Shown here: piece after piece, positions 24,231 through 32,141 of the stretch
How positions within the stretch are numbered: the stretch's first letter is position 1
Layout of the letters: every line of letters starts with the position of its first letter
Origin: Deltaproteobacteria bacterium
GTDB lineage: Bacteria > Desulfobacterota > Desulfuromonadia > Desulfuromonadales > BM103
Direction: 5' to 3'
DNA: 34,841 bases
NCBI GenBank assembly: GCA_024636215.1
Contig: JAGXHL010000089.1
Span: 1-34,841, forward strand
Program-made: the position numbers and the translations under genes
The notes under the pieces: model-generated
Databases searched by the model: none
Seen by the model: the letters and a program-made list of their open reading frames with translations, nothing else
Told to the model about the DNA's origin: nothing

Positions 24231-24742
24231 AAAAACCTCCTTTAATAAAGTCGTCTCAGGATCAAGGGTAGCTGTAGAGAGACGTCCGCATATAGTGGAA
24301 CCTTAGCATAAGAGCTAAGCAAATCCCCGATCAAAGCAACGTTTATTTAAGCACTGATTCAGGACCATGCCTGCCACATCGACTATTTATTTAACTTCAG
24401 GAATTTCAGGAATGCCCTCCGTCTATATTGCTCAGGCTCGTTATCATTATTGATTTTCGCGCATAAAGATCGAACGCTAATCGGCCGCCTGCCTGTGATT
24501 GGCTCGAATAAACAATCCCGCAGCAAACATCTCAAGCGAAGACAAGGGACACTCTATTTTGAGTGTCCCCCGGCATTTGATCGAGAACGTAATCCGCTTT
24601 TTTCGGCGCGTCGTCCAACTCTTGCAGATCCCGGGAGGCATCGTCGGTCGGAAAAACCTGGTAAAGTGTGATCGGGATTCATGATACCATGAGATTTATT
24701 GAAGATTGTTTTATTAACCCTGAGGCATTGACTGGAATTACA
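24231..24742. other. Gap with palindrome and possible coding debris
   Basis: No intact gene is seen in these 510 bases. It contains the second GGGACACTC palindrome (24546-24569), a small hairpin near 24304 (CTTAGC...GCTAAG) and a tandem TTCAGGAAT near 24398. On the minus strand between about 24570 and 24680 the frame ITLYQVFPTDDASRDLQELD followed by DAPKKADYVLDQMPG looks protein-like but has no start and runs into the palindrome; it may be gene debris. Confidence 0.4.
24546..24569. repeat. Palindrome GGGACACTC...GAGTGTCCC (copy 2)
   Basis: The 9-base arms with a 6-base loop (TATTTT) match the palindrome at 21050-21077, including the ATTTT loop. It is preceded by AAGCGAAGACAA. There is no T-run. 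Confidence 0.7.
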
Positions 24743-25066
24743 ATGAGAAAAAATTTCAAACTGACCCATCCAAAGATCAAAGGTCCAAGGCTTGTTGAAG
24801 CCATAAAATACGAAGTGAAAAAGTATCTGAAAAGAGAACGGAGAAAGGAACTTCCTGCCAATGTAGATTTTTGGGATTTTGACTGCCGGTTCGGTGCTGA
24901 TGAAGAGAGCAGTGAAGTTATTCATGTTTCGGCCATCAATGAGTCTATTTCCCGGGCAGAATCTGAAAAGCTCGAATCTTTCTATCTGGAGATCCTGGCC
25001 AAACCGGGCCATCGAAGCAAAAGGCCCAGAGAAGAACAGGTAAACGCGGGAGATTCGTTGAGTTAG
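24743..25066 (+). CDS. DUF6172 family protein
   Basis: I start at ATG 24743 (MRKNFKLTHPKIKGPRLVEA), where GGAA lies about 8 bases upstream. The frame opens earlier (24668), but the extra 25 residues are not family-like. The 107-residue protein reads KNFKLTHPKIKGPRLVEAIK, YEVKKYLKRERRKELPANVD, FWDFDCRFG and then IHVSAINESISRAESEKLES and FYLEILAKPGHRSKRP. This is the DUF6172 pattern: a small basic protein with a RERRKELP-FWDFDC core. Function is unknown. It is cytosolic, with no membrane segment. RarD follows 72 bases downstream on the same strand, but a shared transcript is uncertain. Confidence 0.82.
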   Translation: MRKNFKLTHPKIKGPRLVEAIKYEVKKYLKRERRKELPANVDFWDFDCRFGADEESSEVIHVSAINESISRAESEKLESFYLEILAKPGHRSKRPREEQVNAGDSLS

Positions 25067-25090
25067 AGCGAAAGATACAATCAGTTGTGT

Positions 25091-25101
25091 GGGTCCGACC
25101 C
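25091..25101. repeat. GGGTCCGACCC short repeat (copy 2)
   Basis: An 11-base palindromic word between DUF6172 and rarD; see the related words near 23632 and 26034. Confidence 0.3.
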
Positions 25102-25138
25102 GGGAAAGGGCTGACTCCTCTCTCTTGATGGATGACTT

Positions 25139-26023
25139 ATGAACCCGCAGCTATCAGGCGTTCTGTTCGCTTCAGCCGCCTTTGTCGCCTGGGGCTTTCT
25201 GCCCGCCTACTGGAAACAGCTTCAGGCGGTTGCTCACCTGGAAATTCTCAGTCATCGGATTGTCTGGTCCTGCGTTTTCCTCGCCTTGATCATCACATTT
25301 CAGAAAAGATGGCCGGAAGTTAAAGACGCTCTCGGCACATCGTCCATCCTGAAGAAGCTGTCCCTCAGCGGTTTGCTGATCGGCTTCAACTGGTTCATCT
25401 ACATCTGGGCGGTGAATACCGGGCATATCGTGGAAACCAGCCTGGGCTACTACATCAACCCGATGGTCAATGTCCTGATCGGCTATCTGCTGCTCGGGGA
25501 ACGATTCAACCGCCTGCAAATGCTCGCCGTTGTTTGCGCCCTCGCCGGTGTGGCCTATTCACTGGCCGCCTACGGAGATCTGCCACTGTTCGCATTGACC
25601 CTCGCTCTCAGCTTTGCGTTTTACGGGTATGCACGCAAAAAAATCCAGGTCGCGCCGATTCCGGGACTGCTGATTGAAACGGTCGTCCTTTTGGTCCCGG
25701 CCCTGGCATACATCCTCTACCGTCTGTCCGTGATCGAAAGCCTTTTCCTTCATAACCTGGGAACCTCCCTCTGGCTGATCGGCGGGGGGGCCGCCACCAG
25801 CCTGCCGCTGCTCTGGTTTGCCGCCGCAGCCAGAAAACTCAACCTCTCAACCATCGGCATTCTGCAGTATATCGCGCCGAGCATCGCTTTTGTTCTGGGG
25901 GTTTTTGTTTATGAGGAGGTTTTTGACTGGCACAGCCTGATCACGTTTGCCCTGATCTGGTGTGGCGTGGTCATCTACTGCAGTGACTCCATCATCCGCA
26001 ACCGCAAGCACTACCACGCATAA
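25139..26023 (+). CDS. rarD: RarD-type EamA family transporter
   Basis: This 294-residue protein has about ten hydrophobic helices in two EamA repeats. The RarD signature is clear: GVLFASAAFVAWGFLPAYWK, ILSHRIVWS, LIGFNWFIYIWAVNTGHIVE then TSLGYYINPMVNVLIGYLLL, GERF and, in the second half, TSLPLLWFAAAARKLNLSTI and GILQYIAPS. RarD proteins are inner-membrane carriers once linked to chloramphenicol resistance; the natural substrate is not settled. The RBS is weak. Gene length is normal (E. coli RarD 296). It converges on the PNPOx-like gene with about 90 bases between stops. Confidence 0.93.
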   Translation: MNPQLSGVLFASAAFVAWGFLPAYWKQLQAVAHLEILSHRIVWSCVFLALIITFQKRWPEVKDALGTSSILKKLSLSGLLIGFNWFIYIWAVNTGHIVETSLGYYINPMVNVLIGYLLLGERFNRLQMLAVVCALAGVAYSLAAYGDLPLFALTLALSFAFYGYARKKIQVAPIPGLLIETVVLLVPALAYILYRLSVIESLFLHNLGTSLWLIGGGAATSLPLLWFAAAARKLNLSTIGILQYIAPSIAFVLGVFVYEEVFDWHSLITFALIWCGVVIYCSDSIIRNRKHYHA

Positions 26024-26033
26024 TAGTGAGTCG

Positions 26034-26045
26034 GAGTCGGACCCC
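26034..26045. repeat. GAGTCGGACCCC short repeat (copy 3)
   Basis: A third word of the GGGTCSGACCC type, 11 bases after the rarD stop. Weakly supported as a repeat family. Confidence 0.25.
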
Positions 26046-26115
26046 AACTCGAAAAGGACAAATCTCCTGACCAGGGCATGGCGAGGCTGTGCAGACCCGG
26101 CTGGCCACTGCCAAT

Positions 26116-26517
26116 TCAGCCAAGATCGATGTCCAGGCTTTCAGCACCGATCAGCTTCAGAGCCTTTTCTATTTTGAAAAAGACGATAAACCTTGGCCCT
26201 TTGGCAGCATTTTCTTCCGGGGTAAGACTGCGCCGGGTCATCTTCTTGAGCAACTCGGCATCGTCATCCTCTCTGACTTTTTTCAGGGAAAGCCGCGCCC
26301 CTTTGTAGCCAACGGCCTTTTCGATGAACAGATAACTCGCGTACGGATTTTGCGCGACATTACGGTGAGTCAGGCGATCACGCATGATGAAGGCGATCGT
26401 TCCATCGTCCATGACATGGGGACGCGCATAAATCGCTGCATTAACCCTGCCTTGCAGGTCGGCCGTGGACATCACGCCGACGCCTTTTTTGCTTTCAAAA
26501 TATTCTCTCAGTTGCAT
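26116..26517 (-). CDS. Pyridoxamine 5'-phosphate oxidase-like flavin-binding protein
   Basis: This 133-residue protein (start ATG 26517; a GTG 9 bases earlier is also possible) reads as a split-barrel flavin/PNPOx-like domain: GVGVMSTADLQGRVNAAIYA, GTIAFIMRDRLTHRNVAQNP, YASYLFIEKAVGYKGARLSL and KGPRFIVFFKIEKALKL. Such proteins bind FMN or F420 or are inactive relatives. It is not PdxH, which is longer and has a different C-terminus. The ESKKGVGVMSTAD start is typical of stress-related PNPOx-like proteins. It has no clear RBS, so translation could be modest. It stands alone on the minus strand, between rarD and the thioesterase gene. Confidence 0.83.
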   Translation of the reverse strand: MQLREYFESKKGVGVMSTADLQGRVNAAIYARPHVMDDGTIAFIMRDRLTHRNVAQNPYASYLFIEKAVGYKGARLSLKKVREDDDAELLKKMTRRSLTPEENAAKGPRFIVFFKIEKALKLIGAESLDIDLG

Positions 26518-26649
26518 TGTGCGCACCTATGGGGGAAAGTTTTCTGTTGGGATTCATTACAGGGCCGTGATGGCGTCTTGAGTCTAACTATAACCCAATA
26601 TTGATGGCGTCGCCATCCCATGAGTTTTGCGAGTGCTATATCCCCCGAT

Positions 26650-27456
26650 TTATGGAATCGGCCTGATAAAAAGCGTCTGCAGCCCGGCGCCCATACTGCC
26701 ATGCTGATCAAACAGCGTGGTCTGGGTTTGACCGATGCCGTTGTCGTGAATAATCATGCGTGTTGACATCCCCAGCCACTCGCCTACCGGGTGCCGAAAG
26801 AGATTCACAGTCATATCCACCGGAACAAACGACCACTTTGCCGGGTCGAGTTCGGCGCTAATGCCGTTGGCGGAATCGACCGCTGAGAAGAGTAGATCAA
26901 GCTCGTCGTCGGGTTCGCCTGCGATTAAATCGATTCTTTTGCGGAACCAGGCGGTCGCCGGGCCCTTTTCGTGACATGCCCCTTCGGTAAAGTGCCAGTA
27001 GAGTGCCTGGCCATATTTGAAATCGTACGGACTCTCAAAAGAAAGTGGCACGCCAACAGCGGCTGGCGGCAGCGCCGGCAGAGCAAAGGGATAGGTTACC
27101 ACCTCCCCGGCCGTGATGCCCTCTTCCGGCAGCAGGTTCCAGGCATTCGCTAGCAGGACCAGCTTGTCGCCACAGTAGTAAGACCCGCGCAGCAGCTCGA
27201 TCTGTTTGCCGGGGCGGACTCTTTCAACCTTGATTCGGCAAGGTGCCATCGAAATCGGCCCGAGTATTTCAACGGTGACCCTGGAGAGCAGCAGAGCACG
27301 ATTGGCAGAATGGCGGCGCATGACATGGACCAGCAAAGCGCAAGGCGGGCTGCCATGCTGCAACTCCGCAGACCACGGCCCGGCGGTCGCTTCGGTCGGC
27401 TGGTAGTGATCATCACCAAGTGGAGTATAAAAAGCCGCGGGAAAATCTGTCGTCAT
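26650..27456 (-). CDS. Acyl-CoA thioesterase-like (double hot-dog) protein
   Basis: This 268-residue protein matches the thioesterase-family (TesB-like, 4HBT_3) double hot-dog proteins. It has an N-terminal half with STPLGDDHYQPT-type opening (here FYTPLGDDHYQPTEATAGPW), HGSPPCALLVHVMRR, SRVTVEILGPISMAPCRIKV, and a C-terminal half with KWSFVPVDMTVNLFRHPVGE, WLGMSTRMIIHDNGIGQTQT and LFDQHGSMGAGLQTLFIRP. Members hydrolyse or bind acyl-CoA; the substrate cannot be told. The ATG follows AGGAG by 10 bases. The 117-residue gene lies 68 bases upstream on the same strand, so the two may share a transcript. Confidence 0.85.
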   Translation of the reverse strand: MTTDFPAAFYTPLGDDHYQPTEATAGPWSAELQHGSPPCALLVHVMRRHSANRALLLSRVTVEILGPISMAPCRIKVERVRPGKQIELLRGSYYCGDKLVLLANAWNLLPEEGITAGEVVTYPFALPALPPAAVGVPLSFESPYDFKYGQALYWHFTEGACHEKGPATAWFRKRIDLIAGEPDDELDLLFSAVDSANGISAELDPAKWSFVPVDMTVNLFRHPVGEWLGMSTRMIIHDNGIGQTQTTLFDQHGSMGAGLQTLFIRPIP

Positions 27457-27524
27457 GTCAGCAACGCTCCTGGTTAGCCTGGTCCGGCCTTATTGTCCTC
27501 ATGTCCCTGATACCGGCGGCCCTG

Positions 27525-27878
27525 TTACAGCAGAAAATCCTGCAAGTTGCTTTTCCCATAGCTGACGCTTGGATTGGAATCTTTGATCTGCTTGGCCAGC
27601 ATGGCCATGATCGTTTTCACGCCCGGGGTTTTATCAGGATCCGTGAGCGGCAGCAACCTGACCGTCAAGCTGGTTTGTTTCTGCGACAACTCGACGAAGA
27701 AGCTTTGATTGGTGTTGTTTTCAACGGCCAGGGATTCGACGAGGGCCTTGTTCTGTGCTGCATTGAGGTACTTGTCGGTCACTTTCAGCACCCCCCCTTC
27801 TATCCTGGTTGTGAACGGAACAACGCTGTCAAAAGCCACTTTTGCTGAAGTGATATTTTCCAAAACGACATGAGGCAT
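27525..27878 (-). CDS. Hypothetical protein (117 aa)
   Basis: I place the start at 27878 because GGAGG lies 6 bases before this ATG; the open frame continues up to 28052 through the repeat and into the AI-2E gene, which is not plausible. The protein MPHVVLENITSAKVAFDSVV is soluble with an alternating beta/helix pattern (TTRIEGGVLKVTDKYLNAAQ, NKALVESLAVENNTNQSFFV, ELSQKQTSLTVRLLPLTDPD). The MPHVVLE start recalls the tautomerase-like 5-carboxymethyl-2-hydroxymuconate isomerase family (MPHVVME), whose Pro1 is catalytic after Met removal, but overall similarity is unclear. Function is unknown. It sits upstream of the thioesterase gene in the same direction. Confidence 0.7.
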   Translation of the reverse strand: MPHVVLENITSAKVAFDSVVPFTTRIEGGVLKVTDKYLNAAQNKALVESLAVENNTNQSFFVELSQKQTSLTVRLLPLTDPDKTPGVKTIMAMLAKQIKDSNPSVSYGKSNLQDFLL

Positions 27879-27930
27879 CTTGTTCCTCCACTCTCTGTTA
27901 AAGAAATTTGGATATTTAAAACTTAGCGCC

Positions 27931-27947
27931 CATCCGGAAAACTCCGA
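27931..27947 (+). repeat. CCATCCGGAAAACTCCG repeat, copy 2
   Basis: Same word as at 22001 with one extra A. It lies in the short gap between the 117-residue gene and the AI-2E permease gene. No matching inverted end is seen nearby. Confidence 0.5.
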
Positions 27948-27984
27948 ATAACACATGCACAGACGTCTATTGCGGCATAGGGAT

Positions 27985-29115
27985 TCACTTATTGTTGGAA
28001 CGCTGCCCGTCAGCAGCGGCATCATTCTTGGGTATAGCCGTTTGCGGCGCATTAAAGTCCCGCATGAAAATTCCCCAGAAGGCCACGAATAGAGCCGCGA
28101 TCAACGGGCCGACCACGAACCCGTTCATGCCGAACAGCACAAAGCCGCCGAGTGTCGAGAGCAACACGATATAGTCGGGTAGCTTGGTGTCGCGCCCCAC
28201 GAGAATCGGACGCAGAATATTATCGACCAGTCCGATGACACCTGCGCCAAACCCTACCAGAATCAGTCCCTGCCCCCATTCGCCGATGGCAAACAGGTAA
28301 ATCGCAACCGGTACCCAGATCAAGCCGGCTCCGACCACGGGGACCAGCGAAAGCAAGGTCATCACCACCCCCCATAAGAACGCTCCGGGGATGCCGAGGG
28401 CCCAGAAGATGATGCCACCCAAGGTCCCCTGAACGACCGCGACCACCAGGTTGCCTTTGATCGTTGCGCGGGTCACTTCGGCGAACTTGACGAACAGCAA
28501 GTGTTCCCGTTCGTCACCCAGCGGCAGGGCGCGAACCAACAGGGCCACCAGCCGGTCCCCATCGCGCAGCATGAAAAACGCCACATAGAGCATCAGGCCG
28601 AGACTGACGAAGTACTGCAGAAGGCCCTGGCCGAACTGCACGGCGTTCTGCGCAATGAAACCGCTGGCCGTAAGGGCCGCGCCGGAGAGTTGTTCCTTGA
28701 CGTTGTTCAGGTCTAGATTTAAACGCTCCAGAAGTAGCTGCGCCGCGGGAAATGCCTCGCGTATGCGTTCAATACGATTCCCAAGATCGAGGTCGCCGCT
28801 CTGTAGTCGCTGGTACAGTCCGGCGCCCTCCTGAAAAAACGAGCCAAGGACAAACATCGCTGGAACAATGCAGATGACCACGCAAACCACCAATGTGGCC
28901 AACGCTGCCAGACTGGGTCGCTGCCCCCAGGACTCTAAAAAGCGGCGATTCAGGGGATAAAAAAGCAGGCCGATGATGCACGCCCAGAAAATCGCCCCCC
29001 AAAAAGGCTTGAGCAGAAAAAGAAATAACAAAGTCACAATTACAAGCAGCATGAGAAAAGAGCGTTGCTCCAGTTTGGCCTGCTCTTTGTTCGGCCTGTT
29101 CGTCTCGTCAGACAT
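27985..29115 (-). CDS. AI-2E family transporter (PerM-like permease)
   Basis: Starting at ATG 29115 (MSDETNRPNKEQ; GAGG 3 bases upstream) this is a 376-residue membrane protein; the open frame to 29286 adds an arginine-rich, non-family stretch that crosses a repeat. It has about eight hydrophobic helices: paired N-terminal helices (LLVIVTLLFLFLLKPFWGAI, WACIIGLLFYPLN), a central amphipathic region, and the C-terminal cluster WVPVAIYLFAIGEWGQGLIL, then GLVDNILRPILVGRDTKLPD, YIVLLSTLGGFVLFG, then VVGPLIAALFVAFWGIF. The DNILRP and GLxGFxxGP-type signatures define the AI-2E/PerM family. These are efflux or uptake permeases with poorly known substrates; the AI-2 link is not general. The C-terminus is polar (QTAIPKNDAAADGQRSNNK). 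Confidence 0.93.
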   Translation of the reverse strand: MSDETNRPNKEQAKLEQRSFLMLLVIVTLLFLFLLKPFWGAIFWACIIGLLFYPLNRRFLESWGQRPSLAALATLVVCVVICIVPAMFVLGSFFQEGAGLYQRLQSGDLDLGNRIERIREAFPAAQLLLERLNLDLNNVKEQLSGAALTASGFIAQNAVQFGQGLLQYFVSLGLMLYVAFFMLRDGDRLVALLVRALPLGDEREHLLFVKFAEVTRATIKGNLVVAVVQGTLGGIIFWALGIPGAFLWGVVMTLLSLVPVVGAGLIWVPVAIYLFAIGEWGQGLILVGFGAGVIGLVDNILRPILVGRDTKLPDYIVLLSTLGGFVLFGMNGFVVGPLIAALFVAFWGIFMRDFNAPQTAIPKNDAAADGQRSNNK

Positions 29116-29170
29116 GGTCCTCAGTTCCTTTAGCAATATGGGTGCTGCCGCACTCTTTACATTCTTCTTC

Positions 29171-29183
29171 GCAGAAAATCTGC
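29171..29183. repeat. GCAGAAAATCTGC mini-hairpin
   Basis: Five-base arms GCAGA and TCTGC with an AAA loop, immediately upstream of the third repeat copy, in the gap between the AI-2E and CorC/HlyC genes. Too small to assign a role. Confidence 0.25.
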
Positions 29184-29194
29184 GCAATGAGTAT

Positions 29195-29215
29195 CCATCC
29201 GGAAACTCCGGATGG
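29195..29215. repeat. CCATCCGGA-AAC-TCCGGATGG hairpin, copy 3
   Basis: A perfect 9-base stem with a 3-base loop. It has the same core as the copies at 22001 and 27931. It lies in the 127-base gap between the CorC/HlyC gene and the AI-2E gene and may slow transcription between them, but no T-run follows. Confidence 0.6.
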
Positions 29216-29242
29216 CAGCGAGATAGGTGATAGCGTGAAAGA

Positions 29243-30511
29243 TTATCCTTCTTCCTTCGACTTATCCCCCCGGTCCACCGGTTCAATTTTCACCCTGCGA
29301 ATTGCCGTCTGCGTGACTTTGTCACAGGTCATCAGGAAATCCCCCCACTGAATCCGCTCGCCTTTCACCGGCAGATGGTTCAATTCAAAAAGGATCAGTC
29401 CGGCGAGGGTTTCATAAGGGCGCACCTCGGGAAAACTGAGATTCAGAAGGCTAGCCAGGTCGTTGATGGGAAGCAGGCCGTCGACCAGATAACCACCATC
29501 CTGAAGACGCTGGATTCTCTTCGGCTCACCCAGGTCATGTTCATCTTCCATTTCTCCGACCAGTTCTTCCAACAGGTCCTCGGTGGTCACTACCCCGCTC
29601 AAGCCGCCGTACTCGTCCACGACCATTGCCATATGGATGTGGCCGAGCTGCATCTCTTGTAGAAGTTCATTGACCTTTTTCGATTCAGGAACAAATAAAG
29701 GGGCCCGCAGAAGGCTTTCAAGATCGAATTCCGGGGTCTTTATCGCCTGGCGGAGCAGATCCTTGCCATGAATGTAACCAATCACATTATCGATCTCGCC
29801 CCGACAAACCGGAAAACGCGAATACTGGCTCTCCATAACGATATTCAGGATCTGTTCGCGGCTCTGCTCCAGATCCAGAGGTACAACCCGGGGGCGTGGA
29901 ACCATGACCTCCGCCACTCTCAGCGATCCGAACTGTAACAGGTTGGTAATAATGAGAGATTCATTATCACTTAAATGTCCGGTTTGCTCACCGATCCTTG
30001 CCATGGCAAAGAACTCCGTTCGACTGAAAATGTGGATGTCTTTGCCGTGAGAAATGAATTTCGTCAGGTACTCGGAGATGCGGACGATCGGGTAAAGTGC
30101 CATGACCAGGCTGTTTACAAAAAAAGCCGTAGGTACTGTTAACTTCGACCAGTAGAGAGCACCTATGGTTTTAGGAACAATTTCGGAAAGAAAAAGGATC
30201 AGCAGCGTCATGATTGCAGAGAAGAGGCCGAACCAGGTGCTTCCAAATACGACGGTGGCTTTGGCCCCGGCCATGATCGCTCCAACTGTGTGAGCGATGG
30301 TGTTCAGAGTCAAAATAGCGGCAAGAGAGCGATCCACATTGTCTTGTTTCAAGCGCTTCAATAGCGCTGCAAGACGAGGTTTTTTGTCCTTTTGTTCCTC
30401 AATATAAGAAGGCGTAATGCTCAGCAGCACAGCCTCTGCCACCGAGCAGAGAAACGAAAAGAACAAAGCCATCATCACATAGGCAATTAACTGTACGACA
30501 TCAGTATGCAT
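29243..30511 (-). CDS. HlyC/CorC family CBS-domain membrane protein
   Basis: This 422-residue protein has the three-part layout of CorC/HlyC-family integral proteins. An N-terminal DUF21 (CNNM-like) membrane domain spans about 1-180 (SFLCSVAEAVLLSITPSYIE, LAAILTLNTIAHTVGAIMAG, LLILFLSEIVPKTIGALYW). Two CBS domains span about 200-325 (AEVMVPRPRVVPLDLEQSRE, SRFPVCRGEIDNVIGYIHGK, MAMVVDEYGGLSGVVTTEDL). A C-terminal CorC_HlyC domain spans about 335-415 (DGGYLVDGLLPINDLASLLN). DUF21-CBS proteins are tied to magnesium homeostasis; the hemolysin name is historical. The RBS (GAGGA) is about 12 bases from the ATG. The OYE gene lies 39 bases upstream on the same strand. Confidence 0.95.
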   Translation of the reverse strand: MHTDVVQLIAYVMMALFFSFLCSVAEAVLLSITPSYIEEQKDKKPRLAALLKRLKQDNVDRSLAAILTLNTIAHTVGAIMAGAKATVVFGSTWFGLFSAIMTLLILFLSEIVPKTIGALYWSKLTVPTAFFVNSLVMALYPIVRISEYLTKFISHGKDIHIFSRTEFFAMARIGEQTGHLSDNESLIITNLLQFGSLRVAEVMVPRPRVVPLDLEQSREQILNIVMESQYSRFPVCRGEIDNVIGYIHGKDLLRQAIKTPEFDLESLLRAPLFVPESKKVNELLQEMQLGHIHMAMVVDEYGGLSGVVTTEDLLEELVGEMEDEHDLGEPKRIQRLQDGGYLVDGLLPINDLASLLNLSFPEVRPYETLAGLILFELNHLPVKGERIQWGDFLMTCDKVTQTAIRRVKIEPVDRGDKSKEEG

Positions 30512-30550
30512 ATCTTTGAAAGTCCTCTATTGGCAAATATTTGCGACCCA

Positions 30551-31654
30551 TTAACCAAGTGCAGGATAATCGGTGTAACCACGTTCATCTCCGCCATAAA
30601 AAGTATCTTCATCATATTCGTTTAGCAAAGCCCCGATACGGAAACGTTCCGGCAGATCGGGATTGGAGATAAACAGGCGTCCGAAGGTGACAAGATCGCA
30701 CAACCCGGCATCAATCCGCTTGCCGGCCCCTTCCGCAGAATAGTTGCCATTCGCAATATAAGCGCCCTTGAAATATTTGCGAATTTCTTGAATGACCGAT
30801 TCCGGGCGGCCATCCACTTCATTGCCCTGAAAGGAATCTTCAACGACTTCAATGAAAGCAATTCCTGAGTCATTCAGTTTTTTCGCAAAAGCTCCATACG
30901 TTGCCACCGGATCATCGTCATGCATATCGTTAAACGTGCTTGTTGGAGAAACCCGGATGCCTGTTCGCTGTCCTCCCCAGACCTCGACGACGGCATCAAC
31001 GACCATCATGGCAAACCGCAAACGGTTCTCGACAGAGCCGCCATACTCATCCTTGCGACGATTCGAATGGCTGCGGATGAATTGATCGATCAGGTAGCCA
31101 TTGGCAGCGTGGATCTCAACCCCGTCGAAACCCGCCTGCTTGGCATTCTGCGCTCCACGCCAAAATTGTTCGACTATCTCCGGTATCTCGTCTGCAGTGA
31201 GAGCTCGTGGTTCAAGCACGTCGACCAGGCCCGATTTTTCGTCAATGTATGTCTGGGCGCCTTCTGGTTTGATTGCCGACGGGGCAACGGGTTTCCCGCC
31301 GCCAGGCTGCAGCTCGGGGTGTGAAATCCTGCCTACGTGCCATAGCTGAAGGAAAATCCGTCCTCCGGCATCATGTACTGCCCGAGTTACCTTACGCCAA
31401 CCCTCGACCTGTTGATCGGAGTGGATTCCCGGCGTAAAAGCATAGCCCTTACCTTGCGGGGAGACTTGTGTCGCTTCGGCTATGATCAAGCCTGCTCCGG
31501 CACGTTGTGCATAATAGGTTGCGTTGAGTTCCCATGGGATGTCACCTGGATGCTTGGAACGAGACCGTGTCAGCGGGGCCATCAGCACTCGATTGGGCAG
31601 AGAGAGCTCCCCTAAAGTGAACGGACGGAATAAAGGACTGTTTTCTTCCGACAT
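30551..31654 (-). CDS. Old Yellow Enzyme family alkene reductase (NemA-like)
   Basis: Starting at ATG 31654, with AGGAGG 6 bases upstream, this is a 367-residue FMN-dependent (beta/alpha)8-barrel enzyme; the open frame to 31750 has no RBS. Family residues are clear: RVLMAPLTRSRS near 22-33, the GLIIAEATQVSPQGKGY substrate loop, HVGRISHPELQPGG, and the active-site His182/Asn185/Tyr187 in IHAANGYLIDQFIRSHSNRR, then DEYGGSVENRLRF and LVTFGRLFISNPDLPERF. OYE enzymes use NAD(P)H to reduce electrophilic alkenes, nitro compounds and peroxides; N-ethylmaleimide reductase NemA is the closest well-known relative. A perfect 12-base palindrome lies 82 bases upstream of the start and may bind a regulator. 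It is adjacent to the CorC/HlyC gene, which it may precede on one transcript. Confidence 0.95.
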   Translation of the reverse strand: MSEENSPLFRPFTLGELSLPNRVLMAPLTRSRSKHPGDIPWELNATYYAQRAGAGLIIAEATQVSPQGKGYAFTPGIHSDQQVEGWRKVTRAVHDAGGRIFLQLWHVGRISHPELQPGGGKPVAPSAIKPEGAQTYIDEKSGLVDVLEPRALTADEIPEIVEQFWRGAQNAKQAGFDGVEIHAANGYLIDQFIRSHSNRRKDEYGGSVENRLRFAMMVVDAVVEVWGGQRTGIRVSPTSTFNDMHDDDPVATYGAFAKKLNDSGIAFIEVVEDSFQGNEVDGRPESVIQEIRKYFKGAYIANGNYSAEGAGKRIDAGLCDLVTFGRLFISNPDLPERFRIGALLNEYDEDTFYGGDERGYTDYPALG

Positions 31655-32141
31655 AGTGACCTCCTGCTTGTTTGTGCAAACGGTCTTGATTGATACTGGC
31701 CTTCTATAAAAATAGTACAAAAACGACAATTGGCCACTCTTAAGAGTCAAATCAATTCAATCGTTACTCTAACGCCAGATAATGTCGGGAGCTTTGCGTT
31801 CGGACAGCAGCAACTCATTACGGATCGGCGGACACTCTTCCAGTGGCAGCTCGGCCGGCATCCACGGTTGCAGAATAGCTGATCTGGCGAAAAACAGACA
31901 TCTCATTTCAAGCAAACTGGTTTATTACGATAACTTCAGATATAACCTTCCGGGTCAATGCACTGGCAACCTTATTCACCAGCCGTCCGACGCGGGGGAT
32001 CAGGATATCAACCAGGCTGTTACCAGGAGCCTATTGACAAGCCTGCCACGCAGACGGACAATCCACCTTACTGTGACGGGTTTCTCCAGAGAACCAATGC
32101 TTTCGTTGCGCAATCAACATCCTGAAAAAGGTAAACACGCT
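31655..32141. other. Intergenic region between OYE and cmoA
   Basis: These 490 bases hold the OYE promoter region and upstream palindrome. A 45-codon minus-strand frame (31769-31906) reads MRCLFFARSAILQPWMPAEL, then PLEECPPIRNELLLSERKAP and DIIWR. It has protein-like composition but no RBS and no family I know, and could be debris of a lost gene. The plus-strand frame that leads into cmoA from 31782 is not supported. Confidence 0.4.
31736..31747. promoter_or_regulatory. Perfect palindrome ACTCTTAAGAGT upstream of the OYE gene
   Basis: This 12-base perfect palindrome is centred 87 bases upstream of the OYE start codon. Flanking TTGACT and AT-rich sequence suggest a promoter region. Such a dyad would suit a dimeric repressor (TetR/MarR/HxlR type), as known for other electrophile-induced reductases, but no regulator gene is nearby. 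The role is inferred. Confidence 0.4.

Noticed and set aside
27879..28052. N-terminal extension of the 117-residue protein
   Set aside because: It crosses the repeat at 27931 and overlaps the end of the AI-2E gene; the start at 27878 has a much better RBS.
29116..29286. N-terminal extension of the AI-2E permease
   Set aside because: Arginine-rich and not family-like; crosses the repeat at 29195.
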